A stretch of 64,000 nucleotides of DNA from Sphingopyxis sp. LK2115 (GTDB lineage Bacteria > Pseudomonadota > Alphaproteobacteria > Sphingomonadales > Sphingomonadaceae). This document shows positions 25,714 to 35,418 of this stretch, one piece after another. The position numbers and the translations under genes were made by a program. The stretch covers positions 62,001 to 126,000 of the forward strand of contig NZ_JABWGQ010000042.1 in assembly GCF_014595975.1 (NCBI RefSeq), given 5' to 3'. The stretch's first letter is position 1; every line of letters starts with the position of its first letter. Under the pieces are notes generated by a model that was not told where the DNA came from, did no database searches, and was given only the letters and a program-made list of their open reading frames with translations.

Positions 25714-28700
25714 ATGGCCTATAGCCCCTTCGTTCCCCTGCGCGTCTTTTCCAGTTTCACGATGCTCGAAGGGGCGATCGACCCCAAGGCGATTGCCAAG
25801 GCGGCGCGCGAAAGGGGGTTTCCGGCGATTGCAATTGCCGATCGCAACGGCCTTTATGGCGTTATGGCCTTTGGCGAAGCGTGCAAGGCGGCCGGGGTGC
25901 AGCCGATCGTCGGCGCGCTGCTCAGCGTTGCGCGGCCTGGGCAGCGGATGGCGAACGGCGCGCCGTTGATCGACTGGCTCGCGCTTTATGCGCAGGACGA
26001 GGTGGGTTACAATAATCTCTGCGCGCTCGTCTCGGCCGCCCATCTCGCGCGACCCGTCGAGTTGGAACCGCACGTTGTCCTGGCCGATCTGACCGGCAAG
26101 ACCGACGGCCTCCTCTGCCTGACGGGCGGTGGCGAAGGCGCTTTGGCGCGCCTGCTCGCGGGCGAGCAGCAAAGCGCCGCCGAAGATTATGTCGAGCAAC
26201 TGGAGGCGTTGTTCGGCGGACGGCTTTACATCGAGCTGTCAAGGCGCGGCGATTCCACCGAGCAGGCCGCCGAAAATGCGCTCATCGACATGGCCTATGC
26301 GCGCGCGCTGCCGATCGTTGCCACCAATCCCGCCCATTTCGTCGAACCGCAATTCCACGCCGCGCATGACGCGATGCTGTGCATCGCGCAGTCGGCCTAT
26401 GTCGACAGCGCGGATCGCCGATCGAGCAATCCCGAAGCCTGGCTGAAGCCCGCAGAGGCGATGGAAGATGCCTTTTCCGATCTGCCCGAAGCGATCCATA
26501 ACACGCTGGTGATCGCACAGCGCTGTGCGTTCATGGCGCCAAAGCGCAAGCCGATCCTGCCGAGCCTTGCCGGCGATCGCGAGGGCGAGGCGGCGCAATT
26601 GAAGGCCGATGCCCATGCCGGACTCGATGCCCGGTTGGCGCTCTATCCCGACCTCACCGCCGACGAGCGGCAGGCCTATGTCGAACGGCTCGATTACGAG
26701 ATCGACGTCATCACCCAGATGGGATTTCCGGGCTATTTCCTGATCGTTGCCGACTTCATCAAATGGGCGAAGGCGCAGGATATTCCGGTCGGACCGGGAC
26801 GCGGGTCGGGCGCGGGCAGCGTCGTCGCCTGGGCGCTGACGATTACCGACCTCGACCCGCTGAGGCTGGGCCTGCTCTTCGAACGCTTCCTCAACCCCGA
26901 ACGCGTGTCGATGCCCGACTTTGACATCGACTTTTGCGAAACGCGGCGCGGCGAGGTGATCCGTTATGTGCAAGAGAAATATGGTCGCGACACGGTCGCG
27001 CAGATCATCACCTTCGGTAAGCTGAAGGCGCGCGCGGTGCTCAAGGACACGGGACGCGTGCTCCAGATGAGCTATGGCCAGGTCGACCGGCTCGCGAAGC
27101 TGGTGCCGAACCATCCGACCGACCCCTGGACGCTCGAACGCGCGCTCAACGGCGTGTCGGAGCTGATGGCCGAATATAAGCAGGACGACGGCGTGCGGCG
27201 GCTGTTCGACATGGCACGGCAATTGGAAGGCCTGCCGCGGCACAGCTCGACCCATGCGGCGGGCGTGGTGATTGGCGACCGCCCGCTCGACCAGCTTGTC
27301 CCGCTTTATCGCGACCCCCGATCGGACATGCCGGTGACGCAGTTCGACATGAAATATGTCGAGACGGCGGGGCTGGTGAAGTTCGACTTTCTGGGCCTGA
27401 AAACGCTTTCGGTGCTGAAGGAGGCGCGGCGCCTGCTCGCGCTGCGCGGGATCGACGTCGACCTCGACACCCTCGCGTGGGACGATCCGGCGGTTTATGA
27501 ACTGCTCCAGCGCGGCGAGACGGTCGGGGTGTTCCAGCTGGAATCCGAAGGGATGCGGCGGACGCTGTCGGCGGTGAAGCCGACCAATTTCGGCGACATC
27601 ATCGCGCTGGTCGCGCTCTATCGACCGGGCCCGATGGATAATATCCCGCTGTTCGGCGCGCGCAAGAACGGGCGCGAGCCGATCGCCTATCCGCACCCGC
27701 TGCTAGAGGGCATCCTTGCGGAAACATACGGGATCTTCGTCTATCAGGAACAGGTGATGCAGGCCGCGCAGATTCTGGCCGGCTACAGCCTCGGCGGCGC
27801 CGACCTGCTCCGCCGCGCGATGGGCAAGAAGATCCAGGCCGAAATGGACGCGCAGCGCGAAACCTTCGTCAAAGGCTGCGGCGAGCATAACCAGATTGAC
27901 GCGAAGACCGCGAACGAGCTGTTCGACTTGATCGACAAGTTCGCGGGCTATGGCTTCAACAAGAGCCACGCCGCCGCCTATGCGCTGCTGTCCTATCAGA
28001 CGGCATGGCTGAAGGCGCATTATCCGCATGAGTTTTTCGCCGCGTCCATGTCGTTCGACAGCCACCAGACCGATAAATTGTCGGTGTTCATCGACGACAT
28101 GCGGCGGCTGAATATCGACATTGCGCCGCCGTCGATCAATGACAGCGAAGCCGATTTTTCGGTCGGCCGCACCGACGGGGGACTGACGGTGCGCTATGCT
28201 CTGGGGGCGCTGAAAGGCGTCGGCGAAAAGGCGATGGAGGCGCTGGTCGCCGAGCGGCACGCGAAGGGCGATTTCGCCAGCCTCGACGATTTCGCGAGCC
28301 GTATCGACCCCAGGCTGCTCAACCGGCGGCAGATCGAGGCGCTTGCCGGGGCAGGGGCCTTTGATTGCGTCGAGCCCGACCGCCCGCGCGCCTTTGCGGG
28401 CGCCGAGGCTCTGCTGGCTTGCGCTAATGCATCGGCGCACGAACGCTCGACGGGGCAGGGCGGCCTGTTCGGCGGGGACATTGCGATCGCACCGGCATTG
28501 CAGCTCCCCGCCGCCGAACCCTGGACACTCGCCGAACGGATGACGCGCGAAAAGGAGGCTTTCGGCTTTTATTTCTCGGCGCATCCGGTCGAGCAATATG
28601 AAGCGATCCTGTCCGCGCGCGGCGCGCGCACCTATGGCGACATATGCGAAAATGTCGAAATGACGCCGGGCACGCGCATTCCGATGGTGATGGCGGCGAT

Positions 28701-29202
28701 GGTCGAAAGCGCGCGCGCGCGCGTGTCGCAGCGGGGCAACCGCTTTCTCAATCTGACGCTTTCCGATCGTAGCGGACAGTTCCAATCGAGCTGTTTTGAC
28801 GAAGCGGCGGGAAAGGTGCTGGAGGAACTGGCGGGCGAGGGAGGCTGCGCGCTGCTATCGGTCGAGCTCGATCTCCTCGAAGGCGAGGAAACGCCGCGCG
28901 TGACGGTGCGCGGGGCACAGCCGCTGGCCGACATCGCCGCGACGGCGTCGCTCCAACTGCTGTGCCGCGTCGAAGCGGCCGACGCGATCGCCGAAATGGC
29001 GCGCCTGCTCGAAAAGCGCGTCAATGCGCGCGGTCGGGTGATAGTGGTGACGCCCGATCCAATGACCGACGAGGATGTGCGGATCGAGCTGGGACGCGGA
29101 TTTGCGCTCGGCCCCGATATCGTCACGCGGCTGAACCTTGTGCCGGGGATATCCGAAGCCGCCCTGTCGCTGGAGGCCCCGCGCGAGTTCCGGGTGCGCT
29201 GA
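25714..29202 (+). CDS. dnaE: DNA polymerase III alpha subunit
   Basis: Replicative polymerase of 1162 residues, the normal DnaE1 length. Catalytic Asp402 and Asp404 lie in MPDFDIDFCE and the third, Asp558, in LVKFDFLGLKTL. The primer-grip region GPGRGSGAGSVVAW is present. The N-terminal PHP domain begins FVPLRVFSSFTMLEGA, where the metal-binding His of LRVHS is Phe, so PHP nuclease activity is unlikely and proofreading must come from DnaQ. A helix-hairpin-helix stretch (LLNRRQIEALAGAGAFD) and a C-terminal OB-fold region follow. The AlkK-like gene lies 78 bases downstream. Confidence 0.97.
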   Translation: MAYSPFVPLRVFSSFTMLEGAIDPKAIAKAARERGFPAIAIADRNGLYGVMAFGEACKAAGVQPIVGALLSVARPGQRMANGAPLIDWLALYAQDEVGYNNLCALVSAAHLARPVELEPHVVLADLTGKTDGLLCLTGGGEGALARLLAGEQQSAAEDYVEQLEALFGGRLYIELSRRGDSTEQAAENALIDMAYARALPIVATNPAHFVEPQFHAAHDAMLCIAQSAYVDSADRRSSNPEAWLKPAEAMEDAFSDLPEAIHNTLVIAQRCAFMAPKRKPILPSLAGDREGEAAQLKADAHAGLDARLALYPDLTADERQAYVERLDYEIDVITQMGFPGYFLIVADFIKWAKAQDIPVGPGRGSGAGSVVAWALTITDLDPLRLGLLFERFLNPERVSMPDFDIDFCETRRGEVIRYVQEKYGRDTVAQIITFGKLKARAVLKDTGRVLQMSYGQVDRLAKLVPNHPTDPWTLERALNGVSELMAEYKQDDGVRRLFDMARQLEGLPRHSSTHAAGVVIGDRPLDQLVPLYRDPRSDMPVTQFDMKYVETAGLVKFDFLGLKTLSVLKEARRLLALRGIDVDLDTLAWDDPAVYELLQRGETVGVFQLESEGMRRTLSAVKPTNFGDIIALVALYRPGPMDNIPLFGARKNGREPIAYPHPLLEGILAETYGIFVYQEQVMQAAQILAGYSLGGADLLRRAMGKKIQAEMDAQRETFVKGCGEHNQIDAKTANELFDLIDKFAGYGFNKSHAAAYALLSYQTAWLKAHYPHEFFAASMSFDSHQTDKLSVFIDDMRRLNIDIAPPSINDSEADFSVGRTDGGLTVRYALGALKGVGEKAMEALVAERHAKGDFASLDDFASRIDPRLLNRRQIEALAGAGAFDCVEPDRPRAFAGAEALLACANASAHERSTGQGGLFGGDIAIAPALQLPAAEPWTLAERMTREKEAFGFYFSAHPVEQYEAILSARGARTYGDICENVEMTPGTRIPMVMAAMVESARARVSQRGNRFLNLTLSDRSGQFQSSCFDEAAGKVLEELAGEGGCALLSVELDLLEGEETPRVTVRGAQPLADIAATASLQLLCRVEAADAIAEMARLLEKRVNARGRVIVVTPDPMTDEDVRIELGRGFALGPDIVTRLNLVPGISEAALSLEAPREFRVR

Positions 29203-29224
29203 CGCGCTTTGACCCTTGCACAGC

Positions 29225-29266
29225 GGCGCGATCGCGCCCTATTCCTGCCCGGCAACGACAGGAATA
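29225..29266. promoter_or_regulatory. Two adjacent palindromes upstream of the acyl-CoA ligase
   Basis: A perfect 14-bp palindrome GGCGCGATCGCGCC (29225-29238) is followed two bases on by TATTCCTG (29240-29247) and its complement CAGGAATA (29259-29266). Both lie in the 78-base gap between dnaE and the AlkK-like gene. The second ends just before the AGAGG ribosome site. Either could be a fatty-acid-responsive operator or a dnaE 3' hairpin. Confidence 0.4.
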
Positions 29267-29280
29267 GAGGATGCCGCACC

Positions 29281-30885
29281 ATGGGAATGCAGGGCCAGCC
29301 GCTGCTCGTCACCAGCCTTATTGACCACGCCGCACGCGAACATGCGGGACGCGAGATTGTCTCGCGATGGGCCGATGGCAGTGTGACGCGATCGAACTGG
29401 GGCGAAATCGGCGCCGACGCGCGGCGCTTTGCCGCCGCGATGGTAAAGCTGGGGATCAAAAAGGGCGACCGCATCGCCACGCTGGCGATGAACCACGGCC
29501 ACCATCTTGTGAGCTGGTATGGGACCGCCGGGATGGGCGGGGTGCTGCACACGGTAAATCCGCGGCTGTTCGACGAACAGCTTGTCTATATCATCAACCA
29601 TGCCGAGGATCGGGTGTTGTTTTTTGACGCGGCGTTCCTGCCGATCGTCGAGCGGTTGCGCGGCCAGCTTTCGTGCGTCGAGCATTTCGTGCTGTTCGAC
29701 GCGCCGGCGCAGGGCGACTATCAATCCTATCGCGACCTGATCGCGGCCGAGGACGGCAGTTTTCAATGGGTTGAACTGGACGAGCGCGACCCGGTGGGCC
29801 TTTGCTATACCAGCGGCACGACGGGCAATCCCAAGGGCGTGCTATACGAGCACCGTTCGAACGTCATTCACGCGATCACCGAAATCCAGCCCGACGCCTT
29901 CGACCTGTCGAGCCGCAGCGTGATCCTGCCGATTGTCCCGATGTTCCATGCGAACAGCTGGGGCATCCCCTTTGCGGCGGCAACAGTCGGCGCGAAACTG
30001 GTTTTTTCAGCCACCAACGATGCGCAGACCTTGTGCGACCTGATGCATGCCGAGGGCGTCACGCACAGCGCCGGGGTGCCGACGGTGTGGCTCGCGATGT
30101 TCGCGCATATGGATGCGACGGGCATGGATTATGGCGCGCTCAAGCATGTCATCATCGGCGGGTCGGCGGCACCGCGCGCGATGATCGAGCGCTTTATGAA
30201 GGCGGGCGTCTATGTCGGCCACGCCTGGGGAATGACCGAAACCAGCCCGATCGGGACGATGGGCAAGCGGCCATGGAACTGGGACATGCTGAGTTTCGAC
30301 GAACAGGTCGACATCATCTGTCGCCAGGGCTGCCCGCCCTTCGGGGTCGAACTGCGCATCGTCGACGATGATGGCCGCGAGCTGCCGCGCGACGGCCAGA
30401 CCAGCGGGCGGCTTCAAATCCGCGGACCGTGGATCATCCAGCGCTATTTCAAGGCCGACGCCGACGCAGCCGACGCCGACGGCTGGTTCGACACCGGCGA
30501 CGTATCGGTGCTTCACCCCAATGGCGTGATGCAGATCACCGACCGCGCGAAGGACGTCATCAAGTCGGGCGGCGAATGGATCAGCTCGATCGAGCTGGAA
30601 AATGCCGCGGTGGGCGCGCCCGGCGTGCAGGAGGCGGCTGCGGTCGGCGTCTATCATCCGAAATGGGATGAACGGCCGATCCTGCTGATCGTCCGGAAAC
30701 CCGGCGCGCAGGTCAGCGAGGCGGAGATCATCGACTATCTGAAGGACAAGGTTGCCAAATGGTGGCTGCCCGACGAGGTGGTGTTCGTCGACGAACTGCC
30801 GCACACCGCCACGGGCAAGATTCTGAAGCGCCAGATCCGCGATGACTATAAGGATTACCGGCTGAAATCGCTGGCGGAGGCGTAA
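29281..30885 (+). CDS. AlkK-like fatty acyl-CoA ligase
   Basis: An adenylate-forming enzyme activating fatty acids to acyl-CoA, 534 residues, cytosolic. The AMP-binding motif [12 protein letters not shown] (about 177-188), [23 protein letters not shown] and the C-terminal catalytic Lys region ([15 protein letters not shown]) are present. The N-terminal run (LITSL-type start, [25 protein letters not shown]) is very like medium-chain AlkK of alkane degraders and distinct from FadD. The start at 29281 (MGMQ) follows AGAGG; ATG 29287 is possible. It stands alone between dnaE and a hairpin. Confidence 0.9.
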   Translation: MGMQGQPLLVTSLIDHAAREHAGREIVSRWADGSVTRSNWGEIGADARRFAAAMVKLGIKKGDRIATLAMNHGHHLVSWYGTAGMGGVLHTVNPRLFDEQLVYIINHAEDRVLFFDAAFLPIVERLRGQLSCVEHFVLFDAPAQGDYQSYRDLIAAEDGSFQWVELDERDPVGLCYTSGTTGNPKGVLYEHRSNVIHAITEIQPDAFDLSSRSVILPIVPMFHANSWGIPFAAATVGAKLVFSATNDAQTLCDLMHAEGVTHSAGVPTVWLAMFAHMDATGMDYGALKHVIIGGSAAPRAMIERFMKAGVYVGHAWGMTETSPIGTMGKRPWNWDMLSFDEQVDIICRQGCPPFGVELRIVDDDGRELPRDGQTSGRLQIRGPWIIQRYFKADADAADADGWFDTGDVSVLHPNGVMQITDRAKDVIKSGGEWISSIELENAAVGAPGVQEAAAVGVYHPKWDERPILLIVRKPGAQVSEAEIIDYLKDKVAKWWLPDEVVFVDELPHTATGKILKRQIRDDYKDYRLKSLAEA

Positions 30886-30910
30886 GCCGGCGGAAGGCGC
30901 GATAAAGATC

Positions 30911-30935
30911 GTCGCCCCGCCTTCGCGCGGGCGAC
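30911..30935. terminator. Bidirectional hairpin of GTCGCCC type
   Basis: GTCGCCC (30911-30917) and GGGCGAC (30929-30935) form a perfect 7-bp stem, followed on the plus strand by AGTTTTGG. It lies in the 59-base gap between the convergent acyl-CoA ligase and radical SAM genes and is related to the larger repeat at 17650-17706. It probably ends transcription from one or both sides. Confidence 0.55.
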
Positions 30936-30944
30936 AGTTTTGGT

Positions 30945-32033
30945 TCAGAAAAGTTCCATCTGGCCATCGCGCTCAGGCGGCCTGAACAGGTCGCTGCGCA
31001 GGGGCGGAAAGCTGCGGTCCATGCCATGCGCGCGGGCGGCGCGTTTGACGCGCTGGCGGATCAGCTGCGGCCAGATGCCGTGCCCCTTCATCCGGCTGAA
31101 AAAGTCGGGGTCGTTATCGCGCCCGCCGCGAATGTCCTGCACCACGTGCATCACCTTGGCCGCGCGTTCGGGGTAATGGGCGTCCAGCCAGGCGCGGAAA
31201 AGCGGAGCCACCTCATAGGGCAGCCGCATCAAGATATAGGACGCGCGGATCGCACCAGCATTGGCCGCCGCGGCCATGATCGACTCGATCTCGTGGTCGG
31301 TGATCGCGGGGATGATCGGCGAGATATTGACCTGCGTGGGCACGCCCGCGTCGATGAGCTTGCGGATCGCGGCGAGGCGGCGGCGCGGATGCGGCGCGCG
31401 GGGTTCGAGTGTGCGCGCAAGCGTGGCGTCGAGCGTCGTGACCGATATCGCGACGCCGACCAGATTGTCGCGCGCCATCGCCGCGAGCAGATCGATGTCG
31501 CGCAGCACCCGGTCGGACTTGGTGGTGATGAGCAGCGGGTGGCGCGTTTCGGCGAGCACCTCGATCACCGAACGGGTGATGCCCCATTCGCGCTCGATCG
31601 GCTGGTAACCGTCGGTGTTGGTGCCGATCGCGAGCGGGGCGGCGGTGTAGCCCTTCTTGGCCAGTTCGGCGCGCAGCAGGTTGGCGGCGCCGGGCTTGGC
31701 GAACAGGCGGCTTTCGAAGTCAAGACCGGGCGACAGGTCGTGGAAGGCGTGGGTCGGGCGCGCGAAGCAATAAATACAGCCATGTTCGCAACCGCGATAC
31801 GGATTGATCGAACGGTCGAAGCTGATGTCGGGCGACTTGTTGCGCGAAATGATCGTTTTGGGTTGTTCGACAGTGACGGTGGTGCGAAGCGGCGGCGGGG
31901 CACCGTCGACATCCTTCGCCGCGTCGAGCCAGTCGCCATCAGCCTCGCGATCGAGCGAGCCGGTCCGCGTCGGGCGCGGGTTGGCGGGAGCGCCGCGACC
32001 GGAGATCGGGGGTAGGGGTTTGATGTGTTCCAC
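30945..32033 (-). CDS. PA0069-family radical SAM protein
   Basis: A radical SAM enzyme of 362 residues. The 4Fe-4S motif is C82-EHG-C86-IY-C89, preceded by INPYRGCEHG as in the PA0069/SplB-related group. GTNTDGYQPIERE and ITTKSDRVLRDIDLL follow. The reaction is unknown. Related proteins are often annotated as Rv2578c or spore-photolyase-like, but no DNA-repair role is shown here. The start at 32033 opens MEHIKPLPPISGRGA. The gene is convergent with the acyl-CoA ligase. Confidence 0.9.
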   Translation of the reverse strand: MEHIKPLPPISGRGAPANPRPTRTGSLDREADGDWLDAAKDVDGAPPPLRTTVTVEQPKTIISRNKSPDISFDRSINPYRGCEHGCIYCFARPTHAFHDLSPGLDFESRLFAKPGAANLLRAELAKKGYTAAPLAIGTNTDGYQPIEREWGITRSVIEVLAETRHPLLITTKSDRVLRDIDLLAAMARDNLVGVAISVTTLDATLARTLEPRAPHPRRRLAAIRKLIDAGVPTQVNISPIIPAITDHEIESIMAAAANAGAIRASYILMRLPYEVAPLFRAWLDAHYPERAAKVMHVVQDIRGGRDNDPDFFSRMKGHGIWPQLIRQRVKRAARAHGMDRSFPPLRSDLFRPPERDGQMELF

Positions 32034-32144
32034 CGGTCGAGTTTATCGCCGTTTCTGGAACAAATAAAGAACATTCGCCGCTGTCAGCGCAGGTTTGCCC
32101 CGTTATAATCGTGCCTTCGCGGCTTGGCGTCAGCCCCGGATAAT

Positions 32145-32190
32145 CTCACGCAAAAGGCGCAAAGCCACGAAGAGGAGGCCAAAAAATCGA
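32145..32190. repeat. CGCAAA-type intergenic repeat fragment
   Basis: The 192-base gap between the radical SAM gene and moaB contains TCACGCAAAAGGCGCAAAGCC followed by ACGAAGAGGAGGCC. It resembles the CACGCAAAGGCGCAAAG repeats seen between sphingomonad genes and is imperfectly periodic (GCAAA twice, about ten bases apart). Nothing coding was seen in the gap. Confidence 0.35.
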
Positions 32191-32225
32191 GCGCCCGCGG
32201 CTACCCTAAGGAAGCAATGGTGCGA

Positions 32226-32750
32226 TTATTCCATCAACCGCGGCATCAGCTCGACGAAATTGCAAGGCCGATACCGGCGGTCGAGCTGGGTCGACAAAAT
32301 GCCTTCCCACGCATCGGTGACGGCGCCTGTCGAGCCTGGAAGCGCAAAGATATAGGTTCCGCGCGCAACGACGGCGCATGCGCGCGACTGTATGGTCGAT
32401 GTGCCGATCTTTTGATAGCTCAGCCAGCGAAACAGCTCGCCGAAGCCGGGAATATCCTTGCCGTCGAGCCGGCGCAGCGCCTCGGGCGTCACATCGCGGC
32501 CGGTGAGGCCCGTTCCGCCGGTGGTGATGACGACATCGACGTCGGGATCGTCGATCCAGTTGTGGAGGCGCGAGACGATGAGGTCGGTTTCGTCTTTGAT
32601 GATCGCGCGCGCGGCGAGAATATGCCCCGCGCCGGTGAGCAGTTCCTCCAGCTTGTCGCCCGACCGGTCGTCGGCGGCGCTGCGGCTGTCCGAAATGGTC
32701 AGCAGCGCGATGCGGACGGGCTTGAAGGTCAGGCTTTCGTCAATCGGCAT
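32226..32750 (-). CDS. moaB: Molybdenum cofactor biosynthesis protein MoaB
   Basis: A MogA/MoaB-fold protein of 174 residues that adenylates molybdopterin. The family motifs are [12 protein letters not shown] (about 13-24), [21 protein letters not shown] (about 72-92) with the TGGTG loop and catalytic Asp, and [10 protein letters not shown]. Its first codons overlap the last codons of the lytic transglycosylase gene by 11 bases, so they share a transcript. moaD-moaE are 30 kb away. Confidence 0.94.
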   Translation of the reverse strand: MPIDESLTFKPVRIALLTISDSRSAADDRSGDKLEELLTGAGHILAARAIIKDETDLIVSRLHNWIDDPDVDVVITTGGTGLTGRDVTPEALRRLDGKDIPGFGELFRWLSYQKIGTSTIQSRACAVVARGTYIFALPGSTGAVTDAWEGILSTQLDRRYRPCNFVELMPRLME

Positions 32751-34506
32751 CGGCGAGCCCGCCAGCCCAGGTCAGGCGCGTGCGATCCTTGCTATCGGGA
32801 AAGCGGGGCCATTTGCCCTGCGCAAGCGCAGCGCGGCTTTCTGACGGCTTGCCTTGCTGGGCTTCGTACATCCAGTAATTGCGCAGCACGATGCCGACAT
32901 AACCGCGCGTTTCCCAATAGGGGATCGATTCGATGTAGAGCAGCGGGTCACCATTGTCGCGTATCTCGCTCTGCCAGCGCGCGACCGGCGCGGGGCCGGC
33001 GTTATAGGCGGCGATGACCTTGGGCAGCAGGCCGCCGGTAGCGGGTTCGCGGCTCAGATACTGGAGATAGCGCTGTCCGAGGTCCATGTTCACGGCCGGT
33101 GTCTTCAGGTCGCCCAGCGCCGCAACCGCGCCTTCCCAGCGCACGACATCGCGCGCAGTGCCGGGGCGCACCTGCATCAGCCCCATTGCGCCCGCGCTGC
33201 TCACCGCGGCGCGCTGGAAACGCGACTCCTGAAGGGTGTGGGCAAAGACGAGCGCGGGATCGACGCGCCAACCCCCGCTGGGTTCCCATCTGGGTTGCGG
33301 GTAACGCGCGGTTGCCGCGGGCTTGCGGCCATGCGGCGTGTTGTGCGCCAGATAGAGCTGCGTTTCGGGCAGGCTGAGCGCGCCCGCCATGGCGATGAGC
33401 TCGTCATGCTGGTCGGGATGGCCGATGCGGGCCTGGTGGCGCAGCGCTTCGCCAGCGTAATTTTCCTCGCCGAGTTCGGCGAGCGCCATGGCGATCCGCA
33501 CGTTGGGAAGCCCCTGAAGCGCGCGCCATGCGCTGCGATCGGCGCGGAGTTGTTCGCGCTGGCTGACTGGCGCAACGCCGAGCGTCTCGGCCGCGAGCAG
33601 GCCGTAAAGCGTCTCATCATTCGCTGCGGCGGCGCGCAGTCGGGACTGGACCGCCGCCGGTTCGCCCGCCGCGACCGCCGCGCGCGCCGCCCAATAATAG
33701 GCCGCAGCGCGCAGTTCGCTGTCGGGCGCTTCTTTTGAAACGCGATCGAAGGCGGCGAGCGCGGTGCGATAGTCATGGAGCCGCCATGCGGCGAGGCCCT
33801 GCACCCATGCGCCTTGCGTCGCCCAAGGTCCGCCGTCGGCGGTGCAGGCTTGCGCGAGACGGAGCGCATTGGCGTCGTCGTTTTCGATATAATAGGACCA
33901 GGCGACCTTCTGCCGCCATTCGGCGCGCGCCGCAGGGCTGAGCTGGTCGGCGACGGCGTTGAGCAACGCTTCGGCGCCCGCGGGGTCGTCATTCTTGATC
34001 CGGTCGGGGATCGTTCGCGCAAGGCCGGCGGCGACCGGGTCGCTGCTCACCGCGTCGGCGCCGATGCGGCGCGGTGCGCTGCCCGCCCAGGTGAGCCGCG
34101 TTTCGGCGGGCAAAGCGGGAATGTCGATCGCGCCGCGCCTTGTCGCAAGGCGGGCAAGTTGCGGCGCCTGCGGCAGAAATGGAGCGCGCACAAGGATCGG
34201 CATGATGTCGGCGACTTCGGCGCGAGGGCTGTTCGCGGCGACGAGCAGTTCGGCGCGCAGAAAATCGGTGAGTGGATCGGCGTCGGCGCTGTCGAGAAGC
34301 GCCTTGGCCTCGGTCCACCGCTCGCCACGGATCGCGGACAGGATCTGCCCGTAATGCTGCTTCTGCTTGGCCGACATGATGCCGGGGACGGTTTGAGGTG
34401 CGGCCGTGAGGCCGGGCATGCCCGCATCGGCGGCAATCGCCGGAACGGAGGTGATCGTGAACGCCACGGTCGCGCAGGATAAAAGGATTCGGGTCACAAA
34501 CGGCAT
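32740..34506 (-). CDS. Soluble lytic murein transglycosylase (Slt70 type)
   Basis: A periplasmic peptidoglycan-cleaving enzyme of 588 residues producing 1,6-anhydromuropeptides. A signal peptide covers about 1-26 ([19 protein letters not shown]). A long helical superhelix of TPR-like repeats follows (about 50-390). The goose-lysozyme-like catalytic domain has Glu427 in HTLQESRFQ, then [16 protein letters not shown] and [12 protein letters not shown]. Length and layout match Slt70. The gene lies between the UDG-like gene (five bases upstream) and moaB. Confidence 0.94.
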   Translation of the reverse strand: MPFVTRILLSCATVAFTITSVPAIAADAGMPGLTAAPQTVPGIMSAKQKQHYGQILSAIRGERWTEAKALLDSADADPLTDFLRAELLVAANSPRAEVADIMPILVRAPFLPQAPQLARLATRRGAIDIPALPAETRLTWAGSAPRRIGADAVSSDPVAAGLARTIPDRIKNDDPAGAEALLNAVADQLSPAARAEWRQKVAWSYYIENDDANALRLAQACTADGGPWATQGAWVQGLAAWRLHDYRTALAAFDRVSKEAPDSELRAAAYYWAARAAVAAGEPAAVQSRLRAAAANDETLYGLLAAETLGVAPVSQREQLRADRSAWRALQGLPNVRIAMALAELGEENYAGEALRHQARIGHPDQHDELIAMAGALSLPETQLYLAHNTPHGRKPAATARYPQPRWEPSGGWRVDPALVFAHTLQESRFQRAAVSSAGAMGLMQVRPGTARDVVRWEGAVAALGDLKTPAVNMDLGQRYLQYLSREPATGGLLPKVIAAYNAGPAPVARWQSEIRDNGDPLLYIESIPYWETRGYVGIVLRNYWMYEAQQGKPSESRAALAQGKWPRFPDSKDRTRLTWAGGLADAD

Positions 34507-34510
34507 TCTG

Positions 34511-35299
34511 TCAACGTCCCCAGTTGAACAGTTTCAGGCTATCCCACGCCGCTGCCTTTTGCGCGGGGCGGGCCAGCAGTGTCGCGGGATGCGCGACGGC
34601 TACCGTATCCACCTTGCCGCCATTCTGGTTAAGATCGAGTGACTTTCCGCGCGCGTCAGGGAGCGACAGCCCCGCCGCCATACGAAGGATATCGCCACCG
34701 ACCAGCACCAGCCGCTGCGGTGCGGCGAGGCGCAGGTGATGCCATAGCAATCGTTCCAGTTCGGTGCTGTCGTGCGCGGCGATGCGGCCGCCCGGCGGGC
34801 GGGTTATGGCAAGGCTGGCGAGATAGCATTGGCTGCGCGTCAGACCGATCGCCCGCAGCATCGCGTCGAGCAGCGTGCCCGCCGGGCCCACGAACAATTG
34901 CCCCTCGCGCTGGTCGTCGATTTCGGGCCAGGCGGTGAGCAGCATCAGCGGCGCGGCGGCATTGCCGACGGGAAGAACGCGGCGCGCGTCCCACTGGCTG
35001 CCGGGAACCTCGTCGCTGGCGGCCAGCCATTGCTGAAAATCGTTCCACTCGTCGGGAAACGCGATGGGTCCTCTGGGTTCGGCAGGCGCTTCGGCGGGCT
35101 GCCGCCGAAGCGCTGCGGGCAATGGCTGTGTTTCGGGCGCGGGGTCAGCGACGCGCTTTGGCCGCGATGCCGCAGCGTCATGGGCTGGCGGCACCGCAAG
35201 CCACCCCGCCGGCCGGTCGCCGACCAGCGCTTCGACGCCCGCCAGCGACCACCAGTCGCAATAGCTTTCCGCCAGCAATGCAGTGTTTGGCCCACCCAT
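34511..35299 (-). CDS. Uracil-DNA glycosylase superfamily protein lacking iron-sulfur cysteines
   Basis: A 262-residue protein. After a low-complexity N-terminal third (about 1-85), the stretch LFVGPAGTLLDAMLRAIGLTRSQCYLASLAITRPPGGR aligns with the PFVGxAGxLLDxML and CRPPxNR blocks of family 4 UDGs. AVAHPATLLARPAQKAAAWDSL matches the HPxxLL motif. The GEAPG motif A is replaced by LTAWPEIDD, and the Cys residues that bind the 4Fe-4S cluster (an early CxxC, the Cys of CRPP and a later one) are missing. Glycosylase activity is therefore doubtful. It diverges from the ETF dehydrogenase gene. Confidence 0.75.
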   Translation of the reverse strand: MGGPNTALLAESYCDWWSLAGVEALVGDRPAGWLAVPPAHDAAASRPKRVADPAPETQPLPAALRRQPAEAPAEPRGPIAFPDEWNDFQQWLAASDEVPGSQWDARRVLPVGNAAAPLMLLTAWPEIDDQREGQLFVGPAGTLLDAMLRAIGLTRSQCYLASLAITRPPGGRIAAHDSTELERLLWHHLRLAAPQRLVLVGGDILRMAAGLSLPDARGKSLDLNQNGGKVDTVAVAHPATLLARPAQKAAAWDSLKLFNWGR

Positions 35300-35320
35300 G
35301 AAAATGTTTGAAACAGGAGG

Positions 35321-35336
35321 TTGACGGGCGCGTCAA
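35321..35336. promoter_or_regulatory. TTGACG/CGTCAA palindrome in a divergent promoter region
   Basis: TTGACG (35321-35326) and CGTCAA (35331-35336) flank GGCG in the gap between the UDG-like gene (start 35299) and ETF-QO. Each arm is also a fair -35 hexamer, one per direction. No convincing -10 box at 17-base spacing was found, so this is only a candidate. Confidence 0.3.
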
Positions 35337-35418
35337 TTGGCGGGCATCGCATTTCGTGACAGAATGAGCGCCGGACACGATGAATGATCGGCGCAGGGAC
35401 GGCAGAAAGGTGATTGCG

